Assembly: GCF_000661915.1 (NCBI RefSeq) | Contig: NZ_CP007509.1 | Span: 2,807,501 to 2,871,500, forward strand | Direction: 5' to 3' | From: Stutzerimonas decontaminans | Lineage (GTDB): Bacteria; Pseudomonadota; Gammaproteobacteria; Pseudomonadales; Pseudomonadaceae | DNA length: 64,000 bases | Shown here: positions 35,419 to 45,400 of the stretch, one piece after another | How positions within the stretch are numbered: position 1 is the stretch's first letter | How the letters are laid out: each line of letters starts with the position of its first letter | Notes under the pieces: generated by a model | What the model was told of the DNA's origin: nothing | Database searches by the model: none | Seen by the model: the letters and a program-made list of their open reading frames with translations, nothing else | Position numbers and translations under genes: made by a program

Positions 35419-35727
35419 ATGAAAAAAACGCTGCAATTGACAGCTATGGGGCTGTTACTGGTGGGCTTGGCCGGCTGCGACGCAGCCGAGCAATCGGCGC
35501 AGAAACTGGCCGAGAAGGCTGAGCAGGCAATGCAAGACGTAGCCCGCGAAACGGTCGATGGGACCCTGCAACAACTCAATAAGCAACTGAATGAAGTACA
35601 GCAGTCAACCAATGAGTGGCTAGGCAAGCCGCCGTCCAAGGAAACGCAGGAGGGCGAGTTGCAGGAAGGTCTGCCTGAAACTAATGAGTCAGGAGAGCCT
35701 ATCGACAAAACGGCAGTTGAAACCTAG
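35419..35727 (+). CDS. Small lipoprotein, hypothetical
   Basis: A 102-residue protein with a type II signal peptide (MKKTLQLTAMGLLLVGLAGCDA, lipobox LAGC, modified Cys20). The mature part is an amphipathic, coiled-coil-like stretch (AEQSAQKLAEKAEQAMQDVARETVDGTLQQLNKQLNEV) and a Glu-rich tail. GGAGGCGG lies just before the ATG. It is likely anchored in a membrane with a helical periplasmic part; it is of no recognised family. It follows the broken terC by 71 bp. Confidence 0.65.
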   Translation: MKKTLQLTAMGLLLVGLAGCDAAEQSAQKLAEKAEQAMQDVARETVDGTLQQLNKQLNEVQQSTNEWLGKPPSKETQEGELQEGLPETNESGEPIDKTAVET

Positions 35728-35809
35728 TTGGCTGGCAGAGTGCGTGGTTTGTAACCATTTGGAGCAGACTACGATACGGCTAATTATAGTTGGCCGCTTT
35801 TGGCCGGTT

Positions 35810-35836
35810 AGCGACGGTCTGACTTCGACCGTCGCT
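35810..35836 (-). terminator. Perfect hairpin after the recombinase gene
   Basis: A 10-bp perfect stem AGCGACGGTC (35810-35819) with 35827-35836, loop 7 nt, overlaps the left inverted repeat and lies nine bases past the recombinase stop. There is no T-run, so it may instead be a recombinase-binding structure. Confidence 0.4.
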
Positions 35837-35844
35837 ATACATGG

Positions 35845-36465
35845 TCAAACCTCGGTCTGCTCCGCCATTTCCAAGGCGTCATCGACCTCAATCCCGAGGT
35901 ATCGGACAGTGCTCTCAAGCTTCGTATGGCCGAGCAGCAATTGAACCGCACGCAGGTTCTTCGTCCTGCGATAGATCAGTGATGCCTTCGTACGTCTCAT
36001 TGTGTGAGTGCCATACATGGCTGGATCAAGGCCAATGGCTTTCACCCAGCCTTTGACGATACGGGCGTATTGACGAGTGGAGAGATGGTCAGAGGTATGC
36101 AGCCGGCTCGGAAAAAGGCAGTCCTCGCTGCGGAGCTGGGCTTGATGTATCCAGGCCGCGAGAGCAGACCGTGTTTGCTCAGTGATCTCGAACTGCACTG
36201 GCCGCTGCGTTTTCTGCTGCATCACCATGGCTCGTGATGACAGGTTTTCGCCATGGGCAACGTCGCGCACACGGAGCTTGGTTAAATCGCAGGCTCGCAG
36301 CTTGCTGTCGATGGCTAAATCGAAGAGCGCTAGATCTCGACTTCTCTCGGCGATTTGCAGCCTCACCCGGATTGCCCAGATATCTCTCAGGCGGAGCGGG
36401 GCCTTCTGTCCGACTAATTTTCCTTTGTTCCAGGGCTGATGGCTGTAGGTAGCAATGGTGTTCAT
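35845..36465 (-). CDS. Compact tyrosine recombinase/integrase (catalytic domain only)
   Basis: A 206-residue protein carrying the full tyrosine recombinase catalytic set: box I Arg in SKLRACDLTKLRVRDV, HTMRRTKASL (His-x-x-Arg), LLGHTKLESTVRYLG with the second His and the nucleophilic Tyr. It lacks the N-terminal SAM-like core-binding domain of phage integrases and is far shorter than integron IntI. The start at 36465 has AGGAGGAC just upstream. Similar short recombinases are scattered in pseudomonad genomes; their substrates are not known to me. The flanking inverted repeats suggest that it mobilises its own unit. Confidence 0.85.
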   Translation of the reverse strand: MNTIATYSHQPWNKGKLVGQKAPLRLRDIWAIRVRLQIAERSRDLALFDLAIDSKLRACDLTKLRVRDVAHGENLSSRAMVMQQKTQRPVQFEITEQTRSALAAWIHQAQLRSEDCLFPSRLHTSDHLSTRQYARIVKGWVKAIGLDPAMYGTHTMRRTKASLIYRRTKNLRAVQLLLGHTKLESTVRYLGIEVDDALEMAEQTEV

Positions 36466-36538
36466 GGCAAGTCCTCCTGGTGTGGGAGGACAAGGATGGT
36501 TGGCCGGAGCAATGGTCGCTAACCGGCCAGAAGCGGCC

Positions 36539-37045
36539 ACTAATTTCTTGGCAATCAACAGCAGAAAAAGCATTATGGAAACAACTGCTCACGCGCAGTC
36601 CCATCTTCGGCGGCATGGATGCCTTGCTTATCTCACACAAGCATTCATTCCTGCTAGCTTTGGCGACATGCTGTGAAGCGCGGGCTTATGCCGCATTCGG
36701 CCGCCCTGGCTTATACCGCGTTCGATATAACGTCGCAGCAGAAGGGAGTGAAAGATGCATAAAACACTGATCCGCAAGAGAAAAGTCAACATTGTTAGCG
36801 AAATGTTAGGCTGCGTATTAGTCGAGCGTTCGGTCTAATCACTGTTAGTGGCTTTTCTCCAGGTCATGTCAGGGTCACGAACGTTTGAAGTAATCCAGCA
36901 GTAATCCGACAGCTCCAGTGTTCGGCTAACGCCGTAGAAAGCACAATCTAGAGGTTGATTAACGAGATAGTAGATGGTCCGGTGAAACCGACTAAGAGAA
37001 AATTGTGAGTCTGTAACTGACGTTGTGACGCGGCCCGGAGAAATT
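36539..37045. other. Region without a confident gene between recombinase unit and cassettes
   Basis: These 507 bp are of lower GC and hold only fragments. A 27-codon frame at 36755-36838 has a plausible GGGAG site but nothing else in its favour. GTTAGGC at 36805-36811 matches the attC right-core consensus GTTRRRY, but I could not find a paired left core or stem. Probably remnants of degraded cassettes. Confidence 0.4.
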
Positions 37046-37525
37046 ATGATCGAGAGAGTTTTCAGAAGTAGTCGGTTTATGGTGTGGGTGGCAGTCGTTA
37101 TCTGTGCGGTGTCATCTTTGCTCTTGTATGGTGCCTCGGTTAACATAATCTGGAATACCGCACTGGATGTAGTACGTGATATACCTGTCTCTGCTGACGA
37201 CGGCAAGAGCCTCGCGGTTCGCCTCCTGAAGCTGTTGGATCTCCTGCTGATCGCTATTACTTTTCAGATCATGGCGGTTAACCTGTATCGTCTGTTCATC
37301 CGTCCGGTGTCTGATGATGACAGAGAATCCCAAAACCCTCTGGACATTAAGAGCTTCCATGATTTGAAGATAACAGTAAGCCAAGTGGCTGTTGTGCTAC
37401 TGGTGGTTCTGTTCCTTGAGCAGGCGGTAGAGATTGGCGCTACGATCGCTACGTTATACTTTGGTGCTGCCATCGGTATCATTATTTTGGCCTCGGTATT
37501 CGCGTGGAAGAATATGAAAGACTGA
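37046..37525 (+). CDS. YqhA-family (UPF0114) inner-membrane protein
   Basis: A 159-residue protein with three or four hydrophobic helices. It begins MIERVFRSSRFMVWVAVVICAVSSL and carries the family pattern LLKLLDLLLIAITFQIMAVNLYRLFI and LDIKSFHDLKITVSQVAVVLLVVLFLEQAVE. The function of YqhA proteins is unknown. The ATG at 37046 has GGAGA upstream. It lies upstream of the attC-bounded cassettes on the same strand; GGTTGCCT/AGGCAACC (37556-37580), an 8-bp hairpin, follows the gene. Whether it is itself a cassette is unclear because no complete attC follows directly. Confidence 0.85.
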   Translation: MIERVFRSSRFMVWVAVVICAVSSLLLYGASVNIIWNTALDVVRDIPVSADDGKSLAVRLLKLLDLLLIAITFQIMAVNLYRLFIRPVSDDDRESQNPLDIKSFHDLKITVSQVAVVLLVVLFLEQAVEIGATIATLYFGAAIGIIILASVFAWKNMKD

Positions 37526-37733
37526 TGCACAGCACGCGGTTAGACGTCACCTGCTGGTTGCCTGAACTAGAGAGGCAACCACTCCGCAGAGAATGTAGGC
37601 GGCCAACGCTTCATGGGAGCCTGCTTTGGGCAAGAGCCAACGTCACGGGCGTCTGCCACTAACCAATCCAAGCATAGCGACACCATTTCGGTTGCGGCTT
37701 CGCCTTCACTACAAAGCTGCGCGTGTTGGCGGC

Positions 37734-37740
37734 GTTATGC
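37734..37740 (+). other. attC-type right core half-site before the acetyltransferase cassette
   Basis: GTTATGC fits GTTRRRY and lies at the point where a cassette boundary is expected, one cassette length before the attC at 38240. The preceding 80 bp include a CACTAAC that might be the left core, but the two do not fold into a clear stem, so only the half-site is reported. Confidence 0.35.
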
Positions 37741-38273
37741 GCATCCATAGAGAGGGTACTCTTATTATTGAAATCAGGAAGGCAGAAAAAGCGGACGTTC
37801 CTGCGATACTCGACCTTGTTCGAGGAAAAGCGGAATTCGATGGGTGTTTGAATTCGCTTCAATCTACGGAAGCTGACATTGAGGAAGCTTTCTTCTCCGA
37901 ACAACCCAAGGCGTTTGCGCTCTTGGCCATGAAGTCAGGCGAGGCCGTGGGTATCGCGACGTACTACAGTATCTATTCCACGTTCATTGCCAAGCCTGGC
38001 ATCTGGCTAGACGATCTGTTTGTCTATCCGCAGTTCCGGGGAAGCGGTGTGGGCGAAGCTCTACTCTCAGAGCTGTGTATCCTCGCTCAGAATACTGGCT
38101 GCGGGCGTATTGACTGGATCGTGGCTACCGACAATGATCGAGGAAGGAGCTTCTACGAGCGCTCGGGCGCTCGGATATTCGAAGAGGTACGGCGTGCCCG
38201 GTTAGATGAATGTGCGATCAACGCACTTGCAGAGAAAGCGCATAACAAAGCAATGCACCCGACAAGCGGGTGA
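37737..38273 (+). CDS. GNAT-family N-acetyltransferase, integron gene cassette
   Basis: A 178-residue GNAT protein: IEIRKAEKADVPAILDLVR, then AVGIATYYSIYSTF, the acetyl-CoA pyrophosphate-binding motif A FVYPQFRGSGVGEALLSEL and the C-terminal VATDNDRGRSFYERSGA. The substrate is unknown. The only in-frame ATG (37737) lies within the GTTATGC core; a non-ATG start near 37755-37770 would fit the family better. The C-terminus NKAMHPTSG is translated from the attC site, as is common for cassette-encoded proteins, and the stop falls inside attC (38240-38287). Confidence 0.8.
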   Translation: MRIHREGTLIIEIRKAEKADVPAILDLVRGKAEFDGCLNSLQSTEADIEEAFFSEQPKAFALLAMKSGEAVGIATYYSIYSTFIAKPGIWLDDLFVYPQFRGSGVGEALLSELCILAQNTGCGRIDWIVATDNDRGRSFYERSGARIFEEVRRARLDECAINALAEKAHNKAMHPTSG

Positions 38274-38287
38274 TTGCGGCGTTAGGC
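38240..38287 (+). repeat. Integron attC site (48 bp) after the acetyltransferase cassette
   Basis: The left core GCATAAC and right core GTTAGGC frame an imperfect stem: GCAATGCACCCG pairs with CGGGTGATTGC, leaving one extrahelical G, the feature that orients strand choice in attC sites. At 48 bp it is shorter than most known attC sites. Confidence 0.75.
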
Positions 38288-38338
38288 ACAGTCAAACACG
38301 CAACAATCCAATTCTTTCAACCCAGGGGTCTCCCAACT

Positions 38339-38899
38339 ATGAAAGTCAAACTTGTAGCATTAACAGCATTAGTCGCACTTACCTCAAATATTGCGAACGC
38401 AAACGAGCCCATCGTTGTAAATCAGGCAGTAACAGAGAAGGAAGCATTAACAGCTCAGCAAGCATGGTGTGCTGCTCTTCTTGATATCAACGCCGCATAC
38501 GAAAAGGATGGAAAAGTAGCAGCGAGAGCATTGGCCGAGAAAGTCATAGATTCCGCTTACGCCTACCAAATGGGCGCAGTACTCTTTAAGCCTACGCTCA
38601 CGGTGAACCCTCAAACATTTCGCCCCACACGTGCCGGTGCGCTATCTTATTTCGTTGGCGGTGACCCATCCTTCCCTGCCGACACAGGTTTTGCTCTAAA
38701 AGGCTGGAGAAAATGTGAGCCTGTCACTTCTGCTATTTTTCTTGATGGCAATAGCGCAATTACTATGGGGAAAGTTCACTTCACAGATAAAAATGGGAAA
38801 GTGACTACCGTTGACAAAACGTGGGGTTACGTTAAAGACGATGCGGGAAATTTGCGCATTAACCTTCACCATTCATCATTGGAGTACCAACCTAAGTAA
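38339..38899 (+). CDS. Exported SnoaL/CaMKII-association-like protein, integron gene cassette
   Basis: A 186-residue protein with a signal peptide (MKVKLVALTALVALTSNIANA). The mature part has QQAWCAALLDINAAYEKDGKVAARALAEKVIDSAYAY, SYFVGGDPSFPADTGFALKGWRK and ends GNLRINLHHSSLEYQPK. The cystatin-like order and the terminal HHSS are those of periplasmic NTF2/SnoaL-like proteins related to the CaMKII association domain (moderate confidence). The gene is AT-richer than the chromosome and is contained entirely between two attC right cores (38281 and 38984), so it is a complete cassette with almost no promoter of its own. Confidence 0.75.
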   Translation: MKVKLVALTALVALTSNIANANEPIVVNQAVTEKEALTAQQAWCAALLDINAAYEKDGKVAARALAEKVIDSAYAYQMGAVLFKPTLTVNPQTFRPTRAGALSYFVGGDPSFPADTGFALKGWRKCEPVTSAIFLDGNSAITMGKVHFTDKNGKVTTVDKTWGYVKDDAGNLRINLHHSSLEYQPK

Positions 38900-38932
38900 A
38901 TCCGCTATAAACCCATAGGCAGTGGAGTTGTT

Positions 38933-38990
38933 GCCTAACAAGTCATTCCAGCGGACTGCCTACGGCATCCGCTGAATTCCAACGTTAGGT
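38933..38990 (+). repeat. Integron attC site (58 bp) after the exported-protein cassette
   Basis: Left core GCCTAAC (38933-38939), right core GTTAGGT (38984-38990). The inner stem CAGCGGACTGCC / GGCATCCGCTG has an unpaired C, and the loop is TAC. Length, cores and extrahelical base are those of a textbook short attC. Confidence 0.88.
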
Positions 38991-39047
38991 TATCCGAGCA
39001 AAAGTGACCCGCCCCTCATTCCTCAGTCACTGTGAATGTCCGCTTCT

Positions 39048-39233
39048 GGCCGATTCTGTTGAAAAAGTCCCTTTGATATTTCTGCCCACAAAAGTGCATT
39101 ACCTACGCAGAAATCTGATCAATTTTCGGGTCAGAGCTGCCCTAGATTTCACCCAGCAACGCGCAAATCAGCCGCTTTTGGACGTATGGATTGGCGACTC
39201 TGGCCAACACCGACTTTTTCAACAGAATCGGCC
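39048..39233. mobile_element. MITE-like 186-bp element with perfect 22-bp terminal inverted repeats
   Basis: GGCCGATTCTGTTGAAAAAG.. at 39048-39069 and its exact reverse complement at 39212-39233. No transposase frame fits between them. The CTGTTGAAAAAGTC end is reminiscent of insertion sequence termini in gamma-proteobacteria, so this is probably a non-autonomous derivative; I cannot name the parent IS. It begins 57 bp after the last attC site. Confidence 0.65.
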
Positions 39234-39489
39234 GACTCCAGCCTATGGCGACTGGCCGCCCCCGGCCACGACCTGTCGCTCGAATTTCCTGACTGAACGG
39301 CAGGAATAGGCGATGTTAGTCATTCACGCCCCATCTCGTGAATGACCGCTTCGATTGGAGCTGGCCAGGCTTCGTTTCAGAGCAACGCTCAATGACTTAG
39401 CCGCATCTACCGTCTGTTGCTGGACGCCTCGGGTTATGCTGAAGCAGTTTTCTTGGTATCAGTTGGCGTCAACTACCTAATCCATTCAC
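39234..39489. other. Upstream region of the STAND NTPase gene
   Basis: Non-coding as far as I can see. It holds a 9-bp perfect inverted repeat TCATTCACG (39320-39328) with CGTGAATGA (39337-39345) and an 8-nt spacer, about 145 bp before the NTPase start, a possible operator. No convincing promoter or Shine-Dalgarno sequence was found. Confidence 0.4.
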
Positions 39490-42400
39490 ATGGCTCCAAA
39501 AATGTCCAAGAAACCGAATCCATCAACCTCTGTAGCTCCTGCAACTGCGCCGGCGGAAGGTGAACGTCGAGCACTCCGTGGATACATTGGCCAGTACGAG
39601 CGGGCGGGCGCTGCCATTTATGCTGCGCTCGAGCGCGACGAGCTGCTCTGGATCGGCGTCGCAGACCGCAACGCGGGTATTGCCGACGACTTGGTGCTCG
39701 GTTTCGATGGGGTGGTGGTCGGTCACCAGTTCAAGACGTCCAAGTTCCCAGGCACTTTCACTGTTGAGACGCTGTTTACTGGTGCCAACGGCCTGTTGAG
39801 GCCCCTGGTTCATGCTTGGCAGTGCCTGCGCAAGGACAACCCGAGAAGCCGGGTCGAGATTCGCCTGGTTGTTAATGACTTTCCGTCGATTACTGACAAG
39901 CCAGGCGATGGCACGCCGCCCCACAGCGCGGCATTTCTTGAGCAACTCCAACAGCATCCAAATCGGCCGCTAGCGGATTGGTACACGCAGGAATGGAGTC
40001 GACTGATCAACCACCTGCGCCGTGAAGCCGGCCTGGACGATGACGACTTCGAATTTTTTTTGCACAGCCTCCGTGTGGTGTGCGGAGCTGCGGCGGACTT
40101 CATCCAGTCGCACAAATTGAACGCCGAGCAGGCGCGGCAGGCATCCGAGATTGCAAGCGTACTGCCCAAGCTAGTCGCCGATGCCCGCGACAAAGACAGG
40201 TGGACGCGTGACGAGCTGCTTCGTGAGCTTGGCTGGCGCGATCCCTCCAAGACGCTGCTCATCCACCGGTTCCCAGTCGGCGCCTATGTTCAGCGCAACC
40301 GTGATACTGAGGCCAAGCTGCTAGCCGCGCTGCATGCCGCCGACCAGGGCTACGTCTCACTCATAGGACCGCCTGGCTCCGGGAAGTCCACTCTCCTGCA
40401 GGTTGCGCTGGCCACTGAGGCTAATATCCGGCTCGTTCGCTACTTGGCGTACGTGCCAGGTGCTGCTCAAGGCGTGGGTCGCGGGGAGGCCGACAACTTC
40501 CTGACTGACGTCGGCACGCAGTTACGCAACAGCGGTTTGGTTGGACTTCGTCTTCGCGACGACTCGCTGCATGAGCGCCGAGAGCAGTTCGGCGTCCTGG
40601 TACAGCAGGCTGGTGAACGCTTCGACCGCGACGGGATCCGAACAATCATCGTCGTCGACGGGCTCGACCATGTGCCTCGCGAAGAGCGGCCGACCAATTC
40701 GCTTCTGGGCGAGCTGCCTCTTCCCGCTGCCATCCCCAACGGGGTTGTGTTCATCCTCGGCACGCAGCGGCTGGATCTCGCGAATCTGAAGCCCGCAGTA
40801 AGAGAGCAAGCGGAGAAAAGCGAGCGACAGGTTCTCATGGGACCTCTCGGCCGCGAGGAGGTCGCCCGGATGGCAGAGGCGCTTGGCCTGCCTGCCGAGA
40901 TTCCAAGATTGGATCTAAGCAATCTATCGCATGGCCACCCGCTGGCAACGCGCTACTTAATTCATGCGCTGTTGCACGCGGACGAAGCCGGCCGTAAGCA
41001 CCTTCTCAGCGGTGGGATGCCGTTCGACGGCGATATTGAGACCGTGTACACCGCTGCTTGGCGCGAGATCGCAAGCGATGTCGATGCCATGGACGTGCTG
41101 GGCTACATCGCTCGTGCTGAGGCACCTGTGGACCTGCGGCTGCTGGCTACAATGGTCAAGGAGTCCGCGATTGAACGCGCTCTGATCGTTGCACGGCACC
41201 TGCTCCGTAGTTCATCCCAGGGGTGGAGCGTCTTCCACAACAGCTTTCGGCTGTTCGTCATCGCTCAACCTCGAACCCGCCTCGGAAGCGTCGATGCCGA
41301 ATACTCGCAGCGCGTGTACCGCGACCTCGCCCAGTTGGCGAAGAACGCGCCGCCCGAATCGGCGCAGTACTGGCTTGAGTTGCGCTACCGCGCCCGTGCC
41401 GGCGACGGTGCCGATGTACTTGCGCTGGCGATGCCCGCTCGCTTCAGGCAGCAACTGGCTGACGGGCGTTCTATCGCCGAGATCCACGCCGATATCCGCC
41501 TGGCTCTGCTGGCAGTGCGTGGAACGCACGATGCGACCGCCTTCTCACGGCTGCTGCTGTGTCGTGACGAAGTGGGGCGGCGGGAAACTGCCCTTGAGTA
41601 CGCCAACCAGCTTCCGCTGGCGATGCTAGCGGTTGGGGACATTGATGCAGCCCTGGCCTTCGTGCAGTACTTCCCCAGCCAGGGCTACGAGATCGTCGAC
41701 GCCCTGTTAGCGCGAGGGGACTTCGAGCGGGCGAAGGAACTGTTTGAAAGCCTCGAGCCACTGTCGCAGCTCCATACGTCCAAGTTCCAGAACCACGGGC
41801 ACGACCACAACATAACGGAATTCGAGAGGTGGGCAAGGCGCGCCGTCCACTTCCGAGACACCGAGCAGATCCAGATAGCGATTGACCACCTCGCCGCAGA
41901 GGGGCTACGCCAGCCCGAAAAGGTGGATCCGCAAACTGTCGCCGCGCTGCAACTGCATCTGAGGAGGGAAGCCGCAGAGGCGATGCTCCTTCAGAAGGTT
42001 GGCGCCGATCCACAAGACCTCTGCAGCAAGCTCGGGGTAGCCAACGAAGACAAACCTTCGGTGATGGTTCACGCAGGTCTTGTGGCCAGTCGGCGTGGCG
42101 ACGTTGCGCAAGCGCTTGCCCTGTTTGATGCTGCCGCCGCCCTTCCTGGCTTCGTAGAGGTACCCAACGGCTACCGACGCCGGATGGCACTAATTGCATT
42201 CGAAGCTGACCGTCGTTACCTAGCCGAGGCCCTGTTCGACAAGCTGGTCGCACCGATGATCTCTATGTGCGACGACGAGACGGACCTGGCTGGGCTGGGT
42301 AATCTGGTCGGTGCGGTGATGCATCACGCGAGGCTTTGCACGCTGCTCAATAAGCCGCTGCCAAGCGCGATACCGTCGAAGCACACCTTCCTTCATCCGT

Positions 42401-45400
42401 TTCAGCAGCACGCCTCGACGATAGGCGTGCTTCTAGGTCGCGCCGCCGTCGACAACGCGTCCGTGCCGGCCGGCAGCATCCAGGACGAAGCCCGCATTGC
42501 CCTTGGGTACGTCCTACGTCTGACATCAGAAGGCGGCAGCGAGTCATATCGCATCCAGCAGGCCTTCAAAGCGATCCCCATGCTCGTGCCAGCGCTGCTG
42601 AGGCTCGGCGCCAAGCGCGGCGAGACTGAGTACCGTGCGGTACTTCGGGAAATTGACGCAGCCATCGCCTCATCGACGCTGGGGGGCACTGCGTACCTGC
42701 GACGCAGATTGGCCGTCGATGCGTATAGGGTTGACGGTGACCGGGTGGCGGCCGTCGATCGACTCAACGCACTCGTGGCGGAGCTTCAGGAGAGCACGCC
42801 GAGCGAGCAGATCAACGGGTTGGCCGATCTGGCCATCGCGTTGGCTGCGGTCGGGGACTTAGAGCGGGCCAAACAGTTGCTGGCGACGGTTCCCGAGCAA
42901 TGCCTTGGCTACGCGTTGGCCCCCAAGAAAGACCCGCAGTACGCAATCTGGCGAGACATCCTGGTCCTTGCGAACGCCGCTGACCCGGAGAACCGTGTCA
43001 AGCGAGTATCGACCTTAATGCGCCAGGTCGGCGGCATGACCGAAACGGAAGGGTCGTCGGCCGCGCATCGTTTGACGATGTCGCTAATCGAGGAAGCGAC
43101 GCAGGTCGGACCTCGCTTCGGCTTCGAGGTGTCAAAGACACTGGCGGATTGGAATCTGATTGGCTGGCCGAACCGTGTTGACCTGCTCATGACGGGGATG
43201 GTGCGGCGAAGCCCTGAACTCGTCTTGGCTTGCGCGACGGTCTGGTGCGGTCTGTGTCTGCCGTTCTACATGGAACCGTACTACCGGGACCCGCACCACG
43301 TCGGTGACTTCATCGACATCGCCGCCGACGCCGCGGGACCTATACAGATTGAACCGCTCGCGCGGATGTTTTTGGCGGTGATCGAGGTAGCCAGCAGGGC
43401 ACACGAGAGGGTCGGACTGCTCCAGCGCCTTCGCACCGCTGCCGGAAGACATGGGTTTTCATCTGCCGAGCTCGACGCCGCCGTAGCCCGGTGGACGTCA
43501 GAAGCGCCGGAACCTCGACACTCGTATACGCCAAGCAAGTACGACTCGGAGACCACTCTCGAGCAGCTTGAGCGCGCGTTTGAATCGGATGGCGACGAAC
43601 TGAACTACAACGCCCCGTACCGTTTCAGAGATCTGGCCGAGACGGCCCCGCTTCATATGGCGCGGAGGATATTTGAGCGCTGGCAGGTCTTGCAGGACGA
43701 CGCGCGCTGCCGCTTCCTGATGGTTAAAAGGTTGGCTGCGGCGGGGGAGGTCGAGTACGCCAAGAAGCTGATGCAAGGCTACGAGTCAGGCAAGGACCCC
43801 TGGAGTTCCTGGAGCCAGTGGATGGGTGGCGGTAAGTTCTTCTACTTTGAGGCGAAGAAGCTCTTGCAGGGACCATCCACATGCCCAGCCGCCTTCGAGA
43901 ACATTGTCGATTCAGTAACGGCGGGCCAGGAGAACACCCAGTCACTGCTGACAGAGCTGGATTCGATACTGCCGGTAATCAGCGCGACGCCGGATTGGCC
44001 GGCCATCTGGTCGTTACTTGAGGAGCAGATGGCCTGCACTCGCGAGTTCCAGCTGGGGCGACCCTTCCAGCCGAGCGAGCTACCGCTCAGCGACACGGAA
44101 CTTTTGGAGGATCTGCTGCACTTTGCCTATCGGCTGCCCGTTGCAGAAGTTCAGCGACACGCACGCAATTGCACGTTGAGCCTGGCAAGGCAAGCCGGAC
44201 TTGGCCAAGCTTTGTTCAAGTCCCTTATGCGGCGACTTATAGCCGGCGAATTAGATGCCCCCTTGCATGCGCTCGGAACTCTGCTGGCTGCTGACAGCGC
44301 GGACCTTGCCCCCGAGTTGGGCAGCGCCGTGGCTGCGTTGGTCAGTCACCGTGACATTGCGGTGGCAGAGTCAGCCGCGCTCTTGTCGCATCGGTGGAGG
44401 CAGGCTGTCCCCTTGGACGCGATACCACTGCCGCTTTTCTATCGCCTTGAACTCGAGCACCCGCCAGAGGGTGACCAGGCATTCACGGACGAAAGAACTG
44501 GTGCAATGCGCGTCGAGTCGCCGCTTGGCTGGACCGAGATGTTGCGCTCGACGGCACGTCACATCGCGAAGGCGGCAGGCATTGAGGAGATGACAGTCCG
44601 CCGACGCGCGGCGATGTTCATCCAGGATTGGGGTGGACTTGAGGCATTCGGGCCCTCTGGCACCAAAAGGCTTGAGACTCAGCTTCGCGTGCTCGACATG
44701 CAGATCACTTACCTGAAGCCCCACGCCTACATTGCCCTTGCCGCACTTCGCCACGTCGCAGGAGAACTGCGGCTGGCCGGCAAATTGAAAGGCAGCGACA
44801 TGCTCACGCTTTTGGAACGTTTGGGCTGCCCGCTTCCGCCTCGACCGCTGAAGCTCCCACGAGGGCGCCCCGAGTGGATCCGAATGCCGCTGTTGAACCG
44901 AAGTGCGGGTTGGTCCGAGCGAGAACGGAAATGGATTGACGAAGTCGACGGTGATGTTGCCCCCTTCCCAGCAGACAGCCACGGCCAAGTCGTGGCCGAA
45001 GTATCCCGCTTCAAGATTCTCAAGCCACGGCTGTCGGAGCACCGTCTCTACCGCTTTAGAGCACCCTCGGCAGAGATTGACAGTGAAGACTTCGACGACT
45101 GCTATGCCAGGCTGCCCATCGCTGTTTGGCTTGGCCAGTACTTCGCATTTGACAATGATCTGGCGCCAACGCTGGTAAGGAAAGTTGTTTGCTCGGTGGA
45201 CATGGGCTTTGACGCAGCGGCCTATTCGTTCGCTTTGTGCCCGAACTGGGTGAAGCGGCTTCGCTGGAGCGCGCATGACGAGGAGCCCAGCGTCTTCCTC
45301 GACCCGAGCGGCGCTGTGGTCGCAAGGCTCTGCTGGTGGCGTGATGCTGGCCCGGTTGATATCGATGCGGAGTCCCTGTGGGGAGAGGGTTGCTACCTCG

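Larger units (their letters stand above)
35792..36538 (-). mobile_element. Small mobile unit: tyrosine recombinase gene framed by 24-bp inverted repeats
   Basis: The ends at 35792-35815 and 36515-36538 are inverted copies with 23 of 24 bases matching (GGCCGCTTTTGGCCGGTTAG...), and weaker similarity continues a few bases outward (TAGT/ACTA). The only gene inside is a compact tyrosine recombinase. A gene plus terminal repeats at this spacing is the structure of a self-contained element, although tyrosine-recombinase elements normally do not have transposon-like ends. Confidence 0.55.

Noticed and set aside
35845..36465. Integron integrase IntI for the cassettes
   Set aside because: It is about 206 residues, lacks the N-terminal domain and the IntI-specific patch, and is framed by its own inverted repeats rather than an attI site.
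36755..36838. 27-codon gene with a fair ribosome-binding site
   Set aside because: Too short, with no family or conserved feature; mentioned only within the non-coding entry.
37541..37580. attC site after the yqhA-like gene (GTTAGAC and 8-bp hairpin)
   Set aside because: No left core or second core at proper distance; the hairpin has no extrahelical base. Left as a hairpin only.
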